Shown here: one piece after another, positions 27,345 to 36,329 of the stretch
Numbering within the stretch: position 1 is the stretch's first letter
How the letters are laid out: every line of letters begins with the position of its first letter
DNA from: an uncultured Paracoccaceae bacterium
Lineage (GTDB): Bacteria; Pseudomonadota; Alphaproteobacteria; Rhodobacterales; Rhodobacteraceae
Assembly (NCBI GenBank): GCA_951812305.1
Contig: CATOSB010000008.1
Span: 558,001-622,000 of the forward strand
Reading direction: 5' to 3'
DNA length: 64,000 bases
Position numbers and translations under genes: made by a program
Notes under the pieces: model-generated
What the model saw: the letters and a program-made list of their open reading frames with translations, nothing else
The model's database searches: none
Told to the model about the DNA's origin: nothing

Positions 27345-29674
27345 GGATAAGGTCCTCCTTCCAGTAGTCGGGATGGGTTTTGCCCTCCGCCCCGGCGCGC
27401 CGGCTTGCGGTCTGGCTGGTCTGGCCGAGGATCGAGAGGGCGGCGGGACCGAGCGCGAAGCTGATGAGCCGTCTTGTGCCCGCCTGCATGAGGTAGAGTT
27501 CGTTTTTTGGCCGGGCCGCCGCGATGAGGGCGATCTGCGCGGGATCGAGTTGCAGGGCGCGATAGTGCGGCGCCTGCACGGAGGTCTGCGCCTGCGGGTT
27601 GGGCAGGAAGATCCGGGTTGGACAGCCGTCGAGCAGATCGGTGATCATGGCGGAGTTCACCGCATCCGAGATCGACTGGGTTGCCATCAGGACCGCCACA
27701 TTCATCTTGCGGCCCTCTTTCAGCCAGGAGCGGATTCGCGCGGCGAAGATGTCGTGGCCGAGAAAGCTCCAGGCCTCGTCGAGGATGACGAGGGTGGGGC
27801 GTCCGTTCGAAACGCCGCGCGACCTGCGCGAATATATAGTCAAGCGAGAGCACTGTGACGGCCTCGCGGGCATCGAGAAGCGCGGCGGTCTCGAAGACGG
27901 TCAGGCGTGCGCCGTCAAGGCCGGCATCCAGATCGATCCCGTCGCGGTCGAAGGTTCCCGCCAGCGGTCCCGTGAGCCATTCTTCCAGGCACTGGCGCAG
28001 CGTGGCGTCCTGGACATATTCCTGGACCTGCCGGAGCCCCGGTTCCGGCGTGCGCATCAACGCCAGGGCGGCGCGTCCGAGTTCTTCGGCCTGTTCGGGG
28101 TTTGGCCGGGTGCCGGTGCCCTGGCGGACCAGTTCACAGAGCCAGTCCACCGCCCAGGGTGCCCCGAGATCATGCACATGGGCCATGGGCGCGAGGCCCT
28201 GCTCCTCGCCGGTGCCGGGTTCGAGAAAGGTGCCGCCGAGCGCGTTGCAGGCGTGGCGGACCGAACGATGCCGGTCAAAGAAGATCACCCGGGCGTCCGG
28301 ATACCGGAGCCAGGCCGAGGCGATGAGGCCGAGGAGCACCGACTTGCCGCCGCCGGTGGGACCGAACATGAGCGTATGGCCGACATCGCCCACATGCAGG
28401 TTGAAATGAAACATCTCGCCGGTGCGCGCACGCGCGGGCAGAAGCGCGGGGCTGTGTTTGGGCATCAATGCGGAGGGGCAGGCGGATCGGCCCCGGTCGA
28501 TGCCCCTGACCGGCATGAAATCGGCCATAACGCGGGCGCGCGTCATCCGCGCCCTTGGGTTCGGGGCGACATGGCCGGGGAGGGCGGAAAGGAAGGCCGG
28601 GACCGCGTTGGCGCGCTCCTCGCGCAGGCTGAGCGTGCCGGCACCGAGGGCCTCGCGCAGGATGCGCAGGCGCGGGGCGAGCGCGTCATGGGGCTGCCCG
28701 GGGTCGCCATAGACCAGCAGGACCGGCACGAAGGTCCCGAAGCCCTCGTCGCCGCGTGTGGCAACCGCGACCGTCTGATCGGCGCTCGCGGCCATGGAGG
28801 CCTCATAGAGCTTGGGCCTGCCGCCGGCATGGCCGGTGATGTTGCCGATCATGTCCGCACCGGACTGGTGCCAGAGCTTGCGGTTCCAGAGCGCGCTCGC
28901 CCGCGCGGTCTGGGGCGACATCGCCGCGAAGCGGGTCACCCAGGCGAAGGGCATCGGCACGTCCTGAAGTGCTGCGAGCGGCGCGAGCGGATAGGTCTCC
29001 CGCAAGCCTTCGATGGTGAGGCAGGCCAGCGGGCGGCCCGAGACCCGGAGCGGGCCGGAGAGACGCTCCTGCACGCAATCGGGGAAGAGTGCGTCAAGCC
29101 CCACCGGCAGCGTGTCGGGATCGATCCGGGGCGCGGGGCGGGGTGTGCCGGCCAGTGCGGACAGATGGGCGCAAAGTTCGGAGCGCAGACCCCCGTCCTC
29201 CTCTGTCCGGTCCAGCCGGGTCAGCCCGAGGATGTGATCGAGCCGGGTTTCCAGGAGGGCGCATTCATCGGCGAAGGCGGCGGGTTTCTCCTCCGGTGCC
29301 ATCTCCACTTCGGGCGTCCAGGAGAAAAACAGCGTCAGTTCGTCGGCCCAGAGCGTGCCCGGCGCGGCAAGGAGTTCGTTCATCTCGATGGCGAGCACGT
29401 CCAGCGCCTGTTGGCCGGTCGGTTCGAGGTCGGGGACGGGTTGCAGCGCCCGGCGGTGAAAAACCACCCAGAGCACATGGTCATCGCCGAACTCCGACAG
29501 CCTGAGCGCCAGCGTGGCCATCCAGCTCTCAAACACGTCGGGTTCCATGCTTTCGGTATCGAGCCCGCGCATCCGCCAGCCCGCGAGACAGGAGCCGTCC
29601 TTTCCGAGGATCACGCCCGGGGCGATGAGGGCGCCCCAGTTCAGGAGATCCATGAAGCGCCGCGGGCCTTTCAT
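27325..29674 (-). pseudogene. trbE: TrbE/VirB4-like ATPase with a frameshift
   Basis: The large channel ATPase. Frame 1 (from 29674) carries the N-terminal domain and Walker A, GPTGGGKS near 436. At about 27805 the frame breaks: YIFAQVARRFE should continue as GRPTLVILDEAW, but an extra base (a C on the coding strand) throws it out of frame. The correct C-terminus, with Walker B LVILDEAWSFLGH and the downstream ATQSISDA and TRIFLPNP motifs, continues in the other frame to 27325. Either a real inactivating mutation or a sequencing error. Confidence 0.88.
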
Positions 29675-30156
29675 CGGGCACCCTCCCGCGCGCTGTAGGT
29701 ATCGGGGTCGAGGTGCTGCACGCTCACCGGCCCGGCGGGAAGAACGCCGGTGCGCACCGGGCGGTAGAGCCGCGCGATCCTGAGCGTTCCGCCGATTTCC
29801 GCCACGGCCGAAACGGTATCGGGGTCGAGGCGATCAAGGCGGATGTCGAGCGCGACCCCGCCCTGGCCGGTGCGGTCGATGCGGAAGCCCGCGCGGCGGA
29901 GGTATTCAAGGGCATGGCGCTCGCAGGCGGTTTCCCGCTTCGGGGCCACGATGACGGTGCGTCTGAGCGACACCCGGTCATGGATGCTGCGCGCCAGATC
30001 ATAGCCGATGGCGCAGGCCTGCGCCGCGCTGACCCGGGCGGTGTCCGCGCCGCCGCCGGGCAGGGTCAGGCCGAGCGGGGTCAGACCCGGGCCAAACCCC
30101 GCGCCGCAGCCGGCGAGAAGAAGGCAGGTGAGGGCGGCGAGAAGGGGCATCCTCAT
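29671..30156 (-). CDS. trbH: TrbH-like lipoprotein
   Basis: 161 residues. The signal peptide ends in a lipobox, LLAGC. The body (AQACAIGYDLARSIHDRVSLRRTVIVAPKRETACE) resembles TrbH, a mating-pair lipoprotein. It overlaps both neighbours by ATGA. Family assignment rests on position and general pattern more than on sharp motifs. Confidence 0.65.
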   Translation of the reverse strand: MRMPLLAALTCLLLAGCGAGFGPGLTPLGLTLPGGGADTARVSAAQACAIGYDLARSIHDRVSLRRTVIVAPKRETACERHALEYLRRAGFRIDRTGQGGVALDIRLDRLDPDTVSAVAEIGGTLRIARLYRPVRTGVLPAGPVSVQHLDPDTYSAREGAR

Positions 30157-30701
30157 GGGGTGGTCCTCCGGATTGCGCCGGGCGGGCGCTCGGGGGTTTC
30201 TGCGGGAAAGATCACGGCGAGGGCCGCGTCCACCGTGGGTGCATCGAAGTCTTTCGGGATGTCGATGAGCGGGATACCGGCCTCTTCGAGAGCGCGGCGT
30301 TTTGCGGTGTCGCCGCGCCGCGCGCGCAGGGCACTCTGCACGCTGCGTCCGTAATGGCCGGGACCCTGGTATTCGAAGACGGCGATCACGTTGAAGGCGC
30401 GGTCGGTTATTGCGATATCGGCGCGGCGGGTATTGACGGTGAGGAATTTGGCGGTGCTCGCACAGCGTACCATCTCGCCATAGGAAGCCTGCGCCATCAG
30501 GTGATAACCCTTTGGCAGCCGGTGGGCGATCATCCGGTAAAGCTTCGCTTCCGGGCGGTTGAGAAGCGCCTTGGGGCGAAACGCCGGTTCATCGGGCCGG
30601 TCCCGCACGGCCCGGAGCAGCCCGACAGCCACGACGAAGAGACCGAGGCCGAGAACAAAAAGCACCGCCATTGGTATGGGATCAAGCGGCCCCCAGGTCA
30701 T
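30153..30701 (-). CDS. Membrane-anchored DUF2726 protein
   Basis: 182 residues. One N-terminal membrane segment (AVLFVLGLGLFVVAVGLL), then a DUF2726 domain: LLNRPEAKLYRMIAHRLP, VNTRRADIAITD, VIAVFEYQGPGHYGRS and ALEEAGIPLIDIP. The fold is related to restriction-endonuclease-like nucleases, with the Glu in FEYQG and the Asp in ADIAITD as possible active-site residues. It is embedded by 4-bp overlaps between trbG and trbH, so it is a regular member of this operon, not an insertion. Confidence 0.72.
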   Translation of the reverse strand: MTWGPLDPIPMAVLFVLGLGLFVVAVGLLRAVRDRPDEPAFRPKALLNRPEAKLYRMIAHRLPKGYHLMAQASYGEMVRCASTAKFLTVNTRRADIAITDRAFNVIAVFEYQGPGHYGRSVQSALRARRGDTAKRRALEEAGIPLIDIPKDFDAPTVDAALAVIFPAETPERPPGAIRRTTP

Positions 30702-31972
30702 GGCCCGGCCTTTCGGATGCGCACCCGCTCACGGCCCGCCTGCAACCAGATGTCGGTGATCACGCGGTCGGCCACCAGCCGGGTGCCGCCTTCGCTCACG
30801 CGGGTGTTGAGCGCCTTGTTCGCCTCGCCCGGCCCGGGCAGGATCGCGGGCAGCATACCCCGGTAGCGGGGGTGCAGATCGATATAGGTGCGCGTGCCAT
30901 CGGCGAAGACGCGGACCGGGCGGAAGCGGGCCTCGCCGGTGATCCGGAAGGCAAAGTCGAGATCCCCGGCGGCGCGCGCGCCGGTGGATGTCTCGACCCC
31001 GCTGCGTTCCAGGGTGGCGGCGCGTGCCGCTGCGGTGGCGGCTGTGGCTTGCGCGCGGCGGCGCTCCGCTGCTGCTTCCGCCTCTTTCCGCGCGGCGATC
31101 CCGGCGGCGATGGCGCGGGCCTCGCTGCCCGGATAGCGAAAGGCCAGGATCGGGGTGTGGACCTCCGCGTCGTTGACAAGCGTGATCGAATAGAGGCGTC
31201 GGTCGGTGGGAATGACCAGGTTGGTGGTCTCTGCATCCCCCGCCGGCTTGATCTCGAGCACGACCGTTTCCGGGTCACGGCCCTGGACCTTGGCCACCAC
31301 CTGCCAGCGGGCGGTATCGCCCCAGGAGGGGGTGTCGGTCAGAACCTCGCCCGGTTCCAGTTCGATGTAACAGACGGTGAGCGGGGCGCAGAAGGCCGTG
31401 GGGATTGCCGCACCGAAGGTGGTGACCACACGGCCTGCCTGCCCGAGCGCCACCGGGCCGGTGCGGCTCTCCCAGCGTTCGGAAACCGCGCGGATGCGGT
31501 CCGGCTGGGTGTCAGGCGTTGCAGGGGCAGGGGCTTCTGATCCGATCTCGCCGGCCAGCCAGACGTCGAAGCCGAGATCGGTCAACCCCTCCGCCACGTC
31601 CGCCCGCCAGAGACCCCGAAGCAGCGCGCGCACGGAATGTGCGCTGCCCGGGTCGGAGGAGGCGGGTGCGGGGGCCGGTGGTAAGGGTCCCGGTGTGAAG
31701 GCCTTGTCCGCGTCGCGTTCCGGCGGAGCGGGATCGATATCGGATGCCGGGACCGGCGCGGGTCTCTCGTCGACGGGTGCCGGCGTCTCTGGCCCGGGGG
31801 GCTCTGCGGCCTCCGGCGTGATGGTGGTCCCGTCCGGGGCAGGCGGATGCCCGGCCCCATCCAGAAGATTGCTGCCGATGCCCGGGGGGAGCGGCACATC
31901 GGGGGTTTCCTGCGCGAACGCGCCGGGGCTGGCGGCGAGAACCAGCAGGGCAAGGCTGACGGCGCGGATCAC
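30698..31972 (-). CDS. trbG: TrbG/VirB9-like outer-membrane-complex protein
   Basis: 424 residues: a signal peptide, a long Pro/Ala-rich region to about 115, then the VirB9 domain (VVTTFGAAIPTAFCAPLTVCYIELEPGE, TTNLVIPTDRRLYSITL) and the C-terminal TrbG/VirB9 module (FADGTRTYIDLHP, LVADRVITDIWLQAG). The Pro-rich insert and an Ala/Arg-rich coiled segment make it longer than the usual 300 residues or so. 4-bp overlaps link it to trbC and the DUF2726 gene. Confidence 0.9.
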   Translation of the reverse strand: MIRAVSLALLVLAASPGAFAQETPDVPLPPGIGSNLLDGAGHPPAPDGTTITPEAAEPPGPETPAPVDERPAPVPASDIDPAPPERDADKAFTPGPLPPAPAPASSDPGSAHSVRALLRGLWRADVAEGLTDLGFDVWLAGEIGSEAPAPATPDTQPDRIRAVSERWESRTGPVALGQAGRVVTTFGAAIPTAFCAPLTVCYIELEPGEVLTDTPSWGDTARWQVVAKVQGRDPETVVLEIKPAGDAETTNLVIPTDRRLYSITLVNDAEVHTPILAFRYPGSEARAIAAGIAARKEAEAAAERRRAQATAATAAARAATLERSGVETSTGARAAGDLDFAFRITGEARFRPVRVFADGTRTYIDLHPRYRGMLPAILPGPGEANKALNTRVSEGGTRLVADRVITDIWLQAGRERVRIRKAGP

Positions 31973-32361
31973 TTCAAAACCTCCCTGACGGTGGACGGGT
32001 CGGGAGGCTCGGGGGCGGAGACGGGCAGGTCCTGGGTGTATTCGGTGCGCCAGACCTCCGGGATGGTATAGGCGCGGCTCTCACCGAAGAGCGTCGAGGC
32101 CATGATATTGGCCCCGGCCAGCACCGCGCCGGCCAGCACCGCGAGCGGCGCGCGGCGGGCAAAGCCGCCCATATCGCTGCCCAGGATCAACCCGCCGAGC
32201 GTGGCCACGAGGCCGAGAATGATCAGCATGTAGGCGAACGGCCCCAGGATGAAATCGGTAAAGGCCATGATCGGGCTGCGCCCGGTGAATATCTGGTCGG
32301 TGGCAAATGCTGCGCCCGGGAGGCTCGTGAGCCCGGCCCCGAAAAGGAGGTTATATCGCAT
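31969..32361 (-). CDS. trbC: TrbC/VirB2-like pilin precursor
   Basis: 130 residues. Signal sequence ending ATDQ, then two membrane segments (FILGPFAYMLIILGLVATLGGLIL and RAPLAVLAGAVLAGANIMAS) as in TrbC pilins, which are cleaved and cyclised by TraF. A roughly 35-residue hydrophilic tail is longer than in RP4 TrbC. The ATG at 32361 lies inside the end of trbB. No separate TrbD/VirB3 gene follows. Confidence 0.82.
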   Translation of the reverse strand: MRYNLLFGAGLTSLPGAAFATDQIFTGRSPIMAFTDFILGPFAYMLIILGLVATLGGLILGSDMGGFARRAPLAVLAGAVLAGANIMASTLFGESRAYTIPEVWRTEYTQDLPVSAPEPPDPSTVREVLK

Positions 32362-33080
32362 AGGTCGTCTCCAGTTCTGATCCTGTCCGGCAGGTGATCG
32401 TGGCCACTTCGGGGCGGCCCCGCCCGCGCCGGACAAAGACGATCATGTCTGTCGTGTTCCTGATGAAGGGGGTCTGGTCGGTGGGTGTGACCTCGGTGGC
32501 CAGCATGGCCAGCCGCGCCATCACCTCATCGGCGCCGTTGGCATGCAGCGTCACGAGGCCGCCGGGATGGCCGGTGTTCCAGGCCTTGAGCAGGGTCATC
32601 AGGACCGCGCCCTCGCGGACCTCGCCGACGATAATGCGCTGCGGTGCCAGCCGGAGTGCCGAGACCAGCAGGCGGTCCATCGTGACGCGGTCCGCGGTCC
32701 GGATCGCCATGGAATTGGCGAATGGTGCGCGGATCTCGGGCGTGTCCTCGATCACCACCAGCCGGGTCTCGGGGGCGAGATCGTTCAGATGGTGGAGGCA
32801 GGCATTGAGAAGCGTGGTCTTGCCGGAGCCCGTGGCCCCCGCGATGAGGATGTTCTGGCGTGTGGCGATGGCAGTCTCGATGAGGCGTCTCGGGGTCTCG
32901 TCGGGAACGAAACCGGCAAGGGTGATCGGCCGGGTGCTGTGGCGCCGGATCGAGAAGGCGGGAGCGTCGACCACGGGCGGCACCAGCGCCTCGATCCGGT
33001 GGGCGGTGCCGGGAATGCGCCCCGAGAAAATCGGGGTGTCCGCTGCCACCCGCGTCTTCGAGAGGGTGGCGCACCAGCGG
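32351..33080 (-). pseudogene. trbB: TrbB/VirB11-like ATPase, 5' end missing
   Basis: Retains the hexameric ATPase core: VPPVV.APAFSIRR, Walker A GATGSGKTTLLN, RLVVIEDTPEI, RIIVGEVREGA and the His box HPGGLVTLHANG. Family-like sequence continues upstream of the first usable GTG (near 33022) to about 33080 (IRWCATLSKTRVAADTP). It then turns into unrelated sequence with an in-frame stop. About 90-100 N-terminal residues are missing. The break coincides with the phage junction, so phage insertion is the probable cause. Confidence 0.85.
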
Positions 33081-33253
33081 ATGTGTGGGGTGACAAAAGT
33101 CTTTGGGAAGCGGGACTATCCGGGCCTATTCGGGATGAAGTGGGATGAGAATTGAAATTTCCCGCCAGATCAGGGCTTTGAGCGCCTGGTGCGGCGCGGA
33201 CCTGATGGCCACGTCAAATTCGGCCCGCGCCATAAGTTTTTCAGAATCGGCGC

Positions 33254-33331
33254 GTTTCGGGGTGTGCGAACCCGCTGGAAACGGTGTTTTTCGGGGGGTC
33301 GTTTTTCACCGGATTTTCCGGGCGTTTCGGG
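33254..33331 (+). repeat. Spaced TTTCGGGG repeats near the phage end
   Basis: TTTCGGGG occurs at 33254, 33288 and 33324 (spacings of 34 and 36 bp), within 250 bp of the phage-trbB junction. Subterminal transposase-binding sites of Mu (core GTTTCA...CGAAA) are arranged similarly, and CGTTTC and CGAA steps are present here. The 33081-33436 gap holds no other recognisable gene. The role as MuA-type binding sites is an inference. Confidence 0.4.
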
Positions 33332-33436
33332 GGCGGCTTTTTTCGCGCTTCCCGGTGCTTCCGCAGCCACGATAATCCTGCCCTTGCAAGGGGCCTGCAC
33401 ACTCCCTGCAAGGCGCTTGCGACGGATGTGCGGGTG

Positions 33437-33838
33437 TCAGCTGTAGGGCATGTCGTAGCCGAGGAACGAGCCGTCCTCGTATCGGTCGGTAATGTTGCCT
33501 TCCGCATCGCGTCTGGCGCGCGGGGCGGGTTCCATGGGGCTGAGGTCGACGCCGTCGAAGACGGGCGGCAGGGTCGAACGCAGCGGCTCGTAGAGTATCC
33601 CGCTGAAGGCGAACCCGAGCAGCCAGAGGAAGTCGGCCGGATCGTGCGCGGGATTGTGGAGGTAGAGCACACGTCCCTCGGATGAGCAATCCACCGGCGT
33701 GGGCAGGGCGAGGTCCCGTTGCATGTCCGGTATATCTGAATGTGTACCGGTAACGGTGCCCGCCACGTCGTCCCAGATCACGGTGCGCATCTCGCGCCCG
33801 TAGAGCATGTCGGGAAGGTTGATGGTGTGCACGGCCAT
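33437..33838 (-). CDS. Unknown phage protein next to the phage end
   Basis: 133 residues, not recognised. Starts MAVHTINLPDMLYGREMRTVIWDD and ends in an acidic/aromatic tail (DGSFLGYDMPYS). Globular composition, no signal or membrane segment. It is the gene nearest the phage terminus, a usual place for accessory cargo. Confidence 0.6.
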   Translation of the reverse strand: MAVHTINLPDMLYGREMRTVIWDDVAGTVTGTHSDIPDMQRDLALPTPVDCSSEGRVLYLHNPAHDPADFLWLLGFAFSGILYEPLRSTLPPVFDGVDLSPMEPAPRARRDAEGNITDRYEDGSFLGYDMPYS

Positions 33839-33859
33839 GGGTAGTGGGTCAGTTTGAAA

Positions 33860-34600
33860 TTATGGCTTCGAACCAGAGCCAAAGAAGCTTTGCATAAGCT
33901 CAACAACAATCCACCCAACGGCCGCGACACCGGCGGTACCCAGTATCCACACGATTACCTTTAGCCACGGCTTCGCATCATCAACAATGCGGCGTATTTC
34001 ATGCACATCTGAGGTGAGGGTTTTCAGGTTTTCAGCAAGGCTTTTGACGGAGTGGTCGAGAGTTTCAACATTGTCGATTACTTCTGCAAGGTTTCGACTG
34101 CGCATTCGCATCATAAATTCGACGTCTTGGGATGGAAAGTCCTTCTGTCCTTGATGTGGACCGGAGTATCCGTGTTCGTCGGCGGACATAAGTTGATAGA
34201 AAATCACCGACATTATCACCTGGCCATGTTTTAGGACAATAGGTTCCAACGTCGGATTATACAGAGAAACGAAAATCTTTCCCTTATAGCCGGGATCTAT
34301 TTGAGGGCCGCCGAATGCGATTACACCTCTCCTGGCCAGGCCAGAGCGAATGCCATAGGAAGCACAAATGTCATTGGGTAGATCGAAAACCTCTTCGGAG
34401 GAGGCGGATGCCCAGGAATTGCTTTCAAGGACGAATTCGTCGCCTTCTTCCCATTTGTGACGCCCAATACCAGCCGCAAGGACATCACCTATTCGGCAAT
34501 CATAGCTAGCCGGTTCGATTTTATTCTCATCAAAGGGCTCAATCGTAATCTTGCCCTCCGCGACCTTGTCGCTAATTTCTTTTCGCCCGAGGATTGCCAT
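33860..34600 (-). CDS. dCTP deaminase/dUTPase-like protein with membrane anchor
   Basis: 246 residues. The N-terminal 150 have a dCTP-deaminase/dUTPase-like fold: IEPASYDCRIGDVL, GIRSGLARRGV and GGPQIDPGYKGKIFVSLYNPT. The usual deaminase glutamate (TLE in TLELSN) is replaced by VSL, so deamination is doubtful. A coiled coil (about 175-210) leads to a C-terminal membrane segment (IVWILGTAGVAAVGWIVVELM). Base composition is clearly more AT-rich than the flanking head genes, suggesting transferred cargo. The ATG at 34600 (MAILGRKEI) fits family starts. Confidence 0.72.
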   Translation of the reverse strand: MAILGRKEISDKVAEGKITIEPFDENKIEPASYDCRIGDVLAAGIGRHKWEEGDEFVLESNSWASASSEEVFDLPNDICASYGIRSGLARRGVIAFGGPQIDPGYKGKIFVSLYNPTLEPIVLKHGQVIMSVIFYQLMSADEHGYSGPHQGQKDFPSQDVEFMMRMRSRNLAEVIDNVETLDHSVKSLAENLKTLTSDVHEIRRIVDDAKPWLKVIVWILGTAGVAAVGWIVVELMQSFFGSGSKP

Positions 34601-34745
34601 GCCTGCACCGGTTCTTGCCTTGAGTGAAAGGTAACACGCAGCACCGCGTGTGGGAACCCCCGGCTGGATCATAGCCTCGCTCCTTGTAAGGGCTGCAATT
34701 CAAACTGACCCACTTCCTGGTCATGGGGTGCTCTCGCTATCGTCG

Positions 34746-36329
34746 CTATGCGGGATCGTAATGGAAGAGAAGGCCCAGCACCAGATCGAGCATTTCCGGG
34801 TCGTCGCGCACGAGCTTGTCCAGATCAGCGCCACGTCGACCGGGCAGCCTGTGGAAGAGTATCTGGAAGGCACGGGTCATGACCTCGGCGGCGTGGCCGC
34901 CTGGGTATTCCCGCCCGAAATACTCATCGACATACTGGTCTCGCCGTCCGGGGACCCGGTAGGGGCTGAGCAGGATGCGAGGCTCACGGTTGCCGCCGGG
35001 CAGAGTTGTGCGGCGGATATGGAGGGTCTGGAACAGCCGGTCGATCTCCGGCATCGCCGCTTGCAGGTGGTGGGCATATTCATGTGTGGCGTTGCCGGGG
35101 TCGCGGGAGGTGATGGCCCAGGCGGTGTTATCGGCCTTGGTCAGCCGGTCGGGACCGATGCGGACCGGCCCACGTGCGGCGGCGGGGATATAGCTGCCCC
35201 CGGTCGGTTGTCCGCCCGCTGCAACGCTGAGCGGGCTGGCATTGGCGCGCGCCACCCAGTTTGCCGGAAAGCGCAGCGAGGCGGCATGGATGGCGTCGGC
35301 GGCGGCCCGGTCCTGTCCGCCTGCGCGCAGGGGCGTGACGGATGCCGCCACGGTTCCGGCGCCGCGGCCGGTTGTGAGGCCCCGGGCGGCGAGGCCACGC
35401 AGGCGATCGGTAAAGCCTGTCTGGTCCGGCGCCAGTCCGGTGGCGTCGACAAGCTGCTTGCGCCTCTCGCGCCCACGCGCAATCCATTCGGTGACATCGG
35501 AGGTGGCCGCGCGCGCAAGCGCGGGCGGGGCTTTGGCGAGCCGGTCCTTCAGGATATCGCGGGCGCCGGCCACGGGATCGACGGTGCCGGGATTGTGGGC
35601 AAAGCCGGGATCGATACCGACAGGCACCTCCTCAGTCTCCCCGGTGCGGCGATTGAGCCATGGCCGTGTGCGGTTCCACCCTTCAGGCGGGCCGGGCGAG
35701 GGTGTGAGGCCGAAGCGCTCCAGATCGGCATCCGAGAGCGTCTGCACGGTGCAGCGGCAATGCCAGCCGCAGGGCGGGAAATGCGTCTGCCAGAACGGGT
35801 GGTCCCAGCGCAGGATGGTGCCGTGCCAGACCCGGTGCAGGGGCCGGGTGCGGTCATCGAGCGTGGCGATGTATCGGATCCATGGGCGGCGGTCGGCCAG
35901 GCGCGTGATCTGCGCCCACTTGCCGGCGGCGGTGGCCATGCGCAGATTGGTGTCGAAGATGGTTCTGAGCCGGCGCGGGCTGCCCATCCGGACCACGCGG
36001 GTCTTGCCGGTTGCGGGGTCGGTCATGGTCTTGCGGCCCCACCAGCCCTTGGCGCGCAGGATCGGCTCCAGCTCGTCCTGGAAACTCTCAAAGGTGGCGC
36101 CTTCCGCCAGCACCCGGTCCATGGCCGCGCGGATATCGGTCAGGATGTCGAGACGGGCGACCTTGGCCACCGTGAAGGAGCGTGCATGCTGGGCTGCGGA
36201 GGTGTCGCGCCAGTCGTAGCCGACATGGATGCCCTTGGCGCGGAAGAATTCAATCGCTTCCTCGGGGGGCACGTCCATGATCACAGGCGCGGGATCAGCC
36301 ATCGTCATCGTTTCTGTCGGCCCCGTCAT
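34746..36329 (-). CDS. Mu gpF-like minor head protein with HExxH domain
   Basis: 527 residues. Residues 1 to about 250 are an SPP1-gp7/Mu-F minor capsid domain (FDTNLRMATAAGKWAQI, DDRTRPLHRVWHG, HFPPCGWHCRCTVQ). Beyond about 330 lies a second domain with HEYAHH near 414, an HExxH zinc-peptidase motif. Such fused zincin domains occur in some phage head proteins. The gene overlaps the portal gene and is the last of the packaging operon before the cargo genes. Confidence 0.85.
   Translation of the reverse strand: MTGPTETMTMADPAPVIMDVPPEEAIEFFRAKGIHVGYDWRDTSAAQHARSFTVAKVARLDILTDIRAAMDRVLAEGATFESFQDELEPILRAKGWWGRKTMTDPATGKTRVVRMGSPRRLRTIFDTNLRMATAAGKWAQITRLADRRPWIRYIATLDDRTRPLHRVWHGTILRWDHPFWQTHFPPCGWHCRCTVQTLSDADLERFGLTPSPGPPEGWNRTRPWLNRRTGETEEVPVGIDPGFAHNPGTVDPVAGARDILKDRLAKAPPALARAATSDVTEWIARGRERRKQLVDATGLAPDQTGFTDRLRGLAARGLTTGRGAGTVAASVTPLRAGGQDRAAADAIHAASLRFPANWVARANASPLSVAAGGQPTGGSYIPAAARGPVRIGPDRLTKADNTAWAITSRDPGNATHEYAHHLQAAMPEIDRLFQTLHIRRTTLPGGNREPRILLSPYRVPGRRDQYVDEYFGREYPGGHAAEVMTRAFQILFHRLPGRRGADLDKLVRDDPEMLDLVLGLLFHYDPA

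Noticed and set aside
27599..29698. 699-codon open frame opposite trbE
   Set aside because: Shadow of the trbE ATPase; no domains and GC-driven composition.
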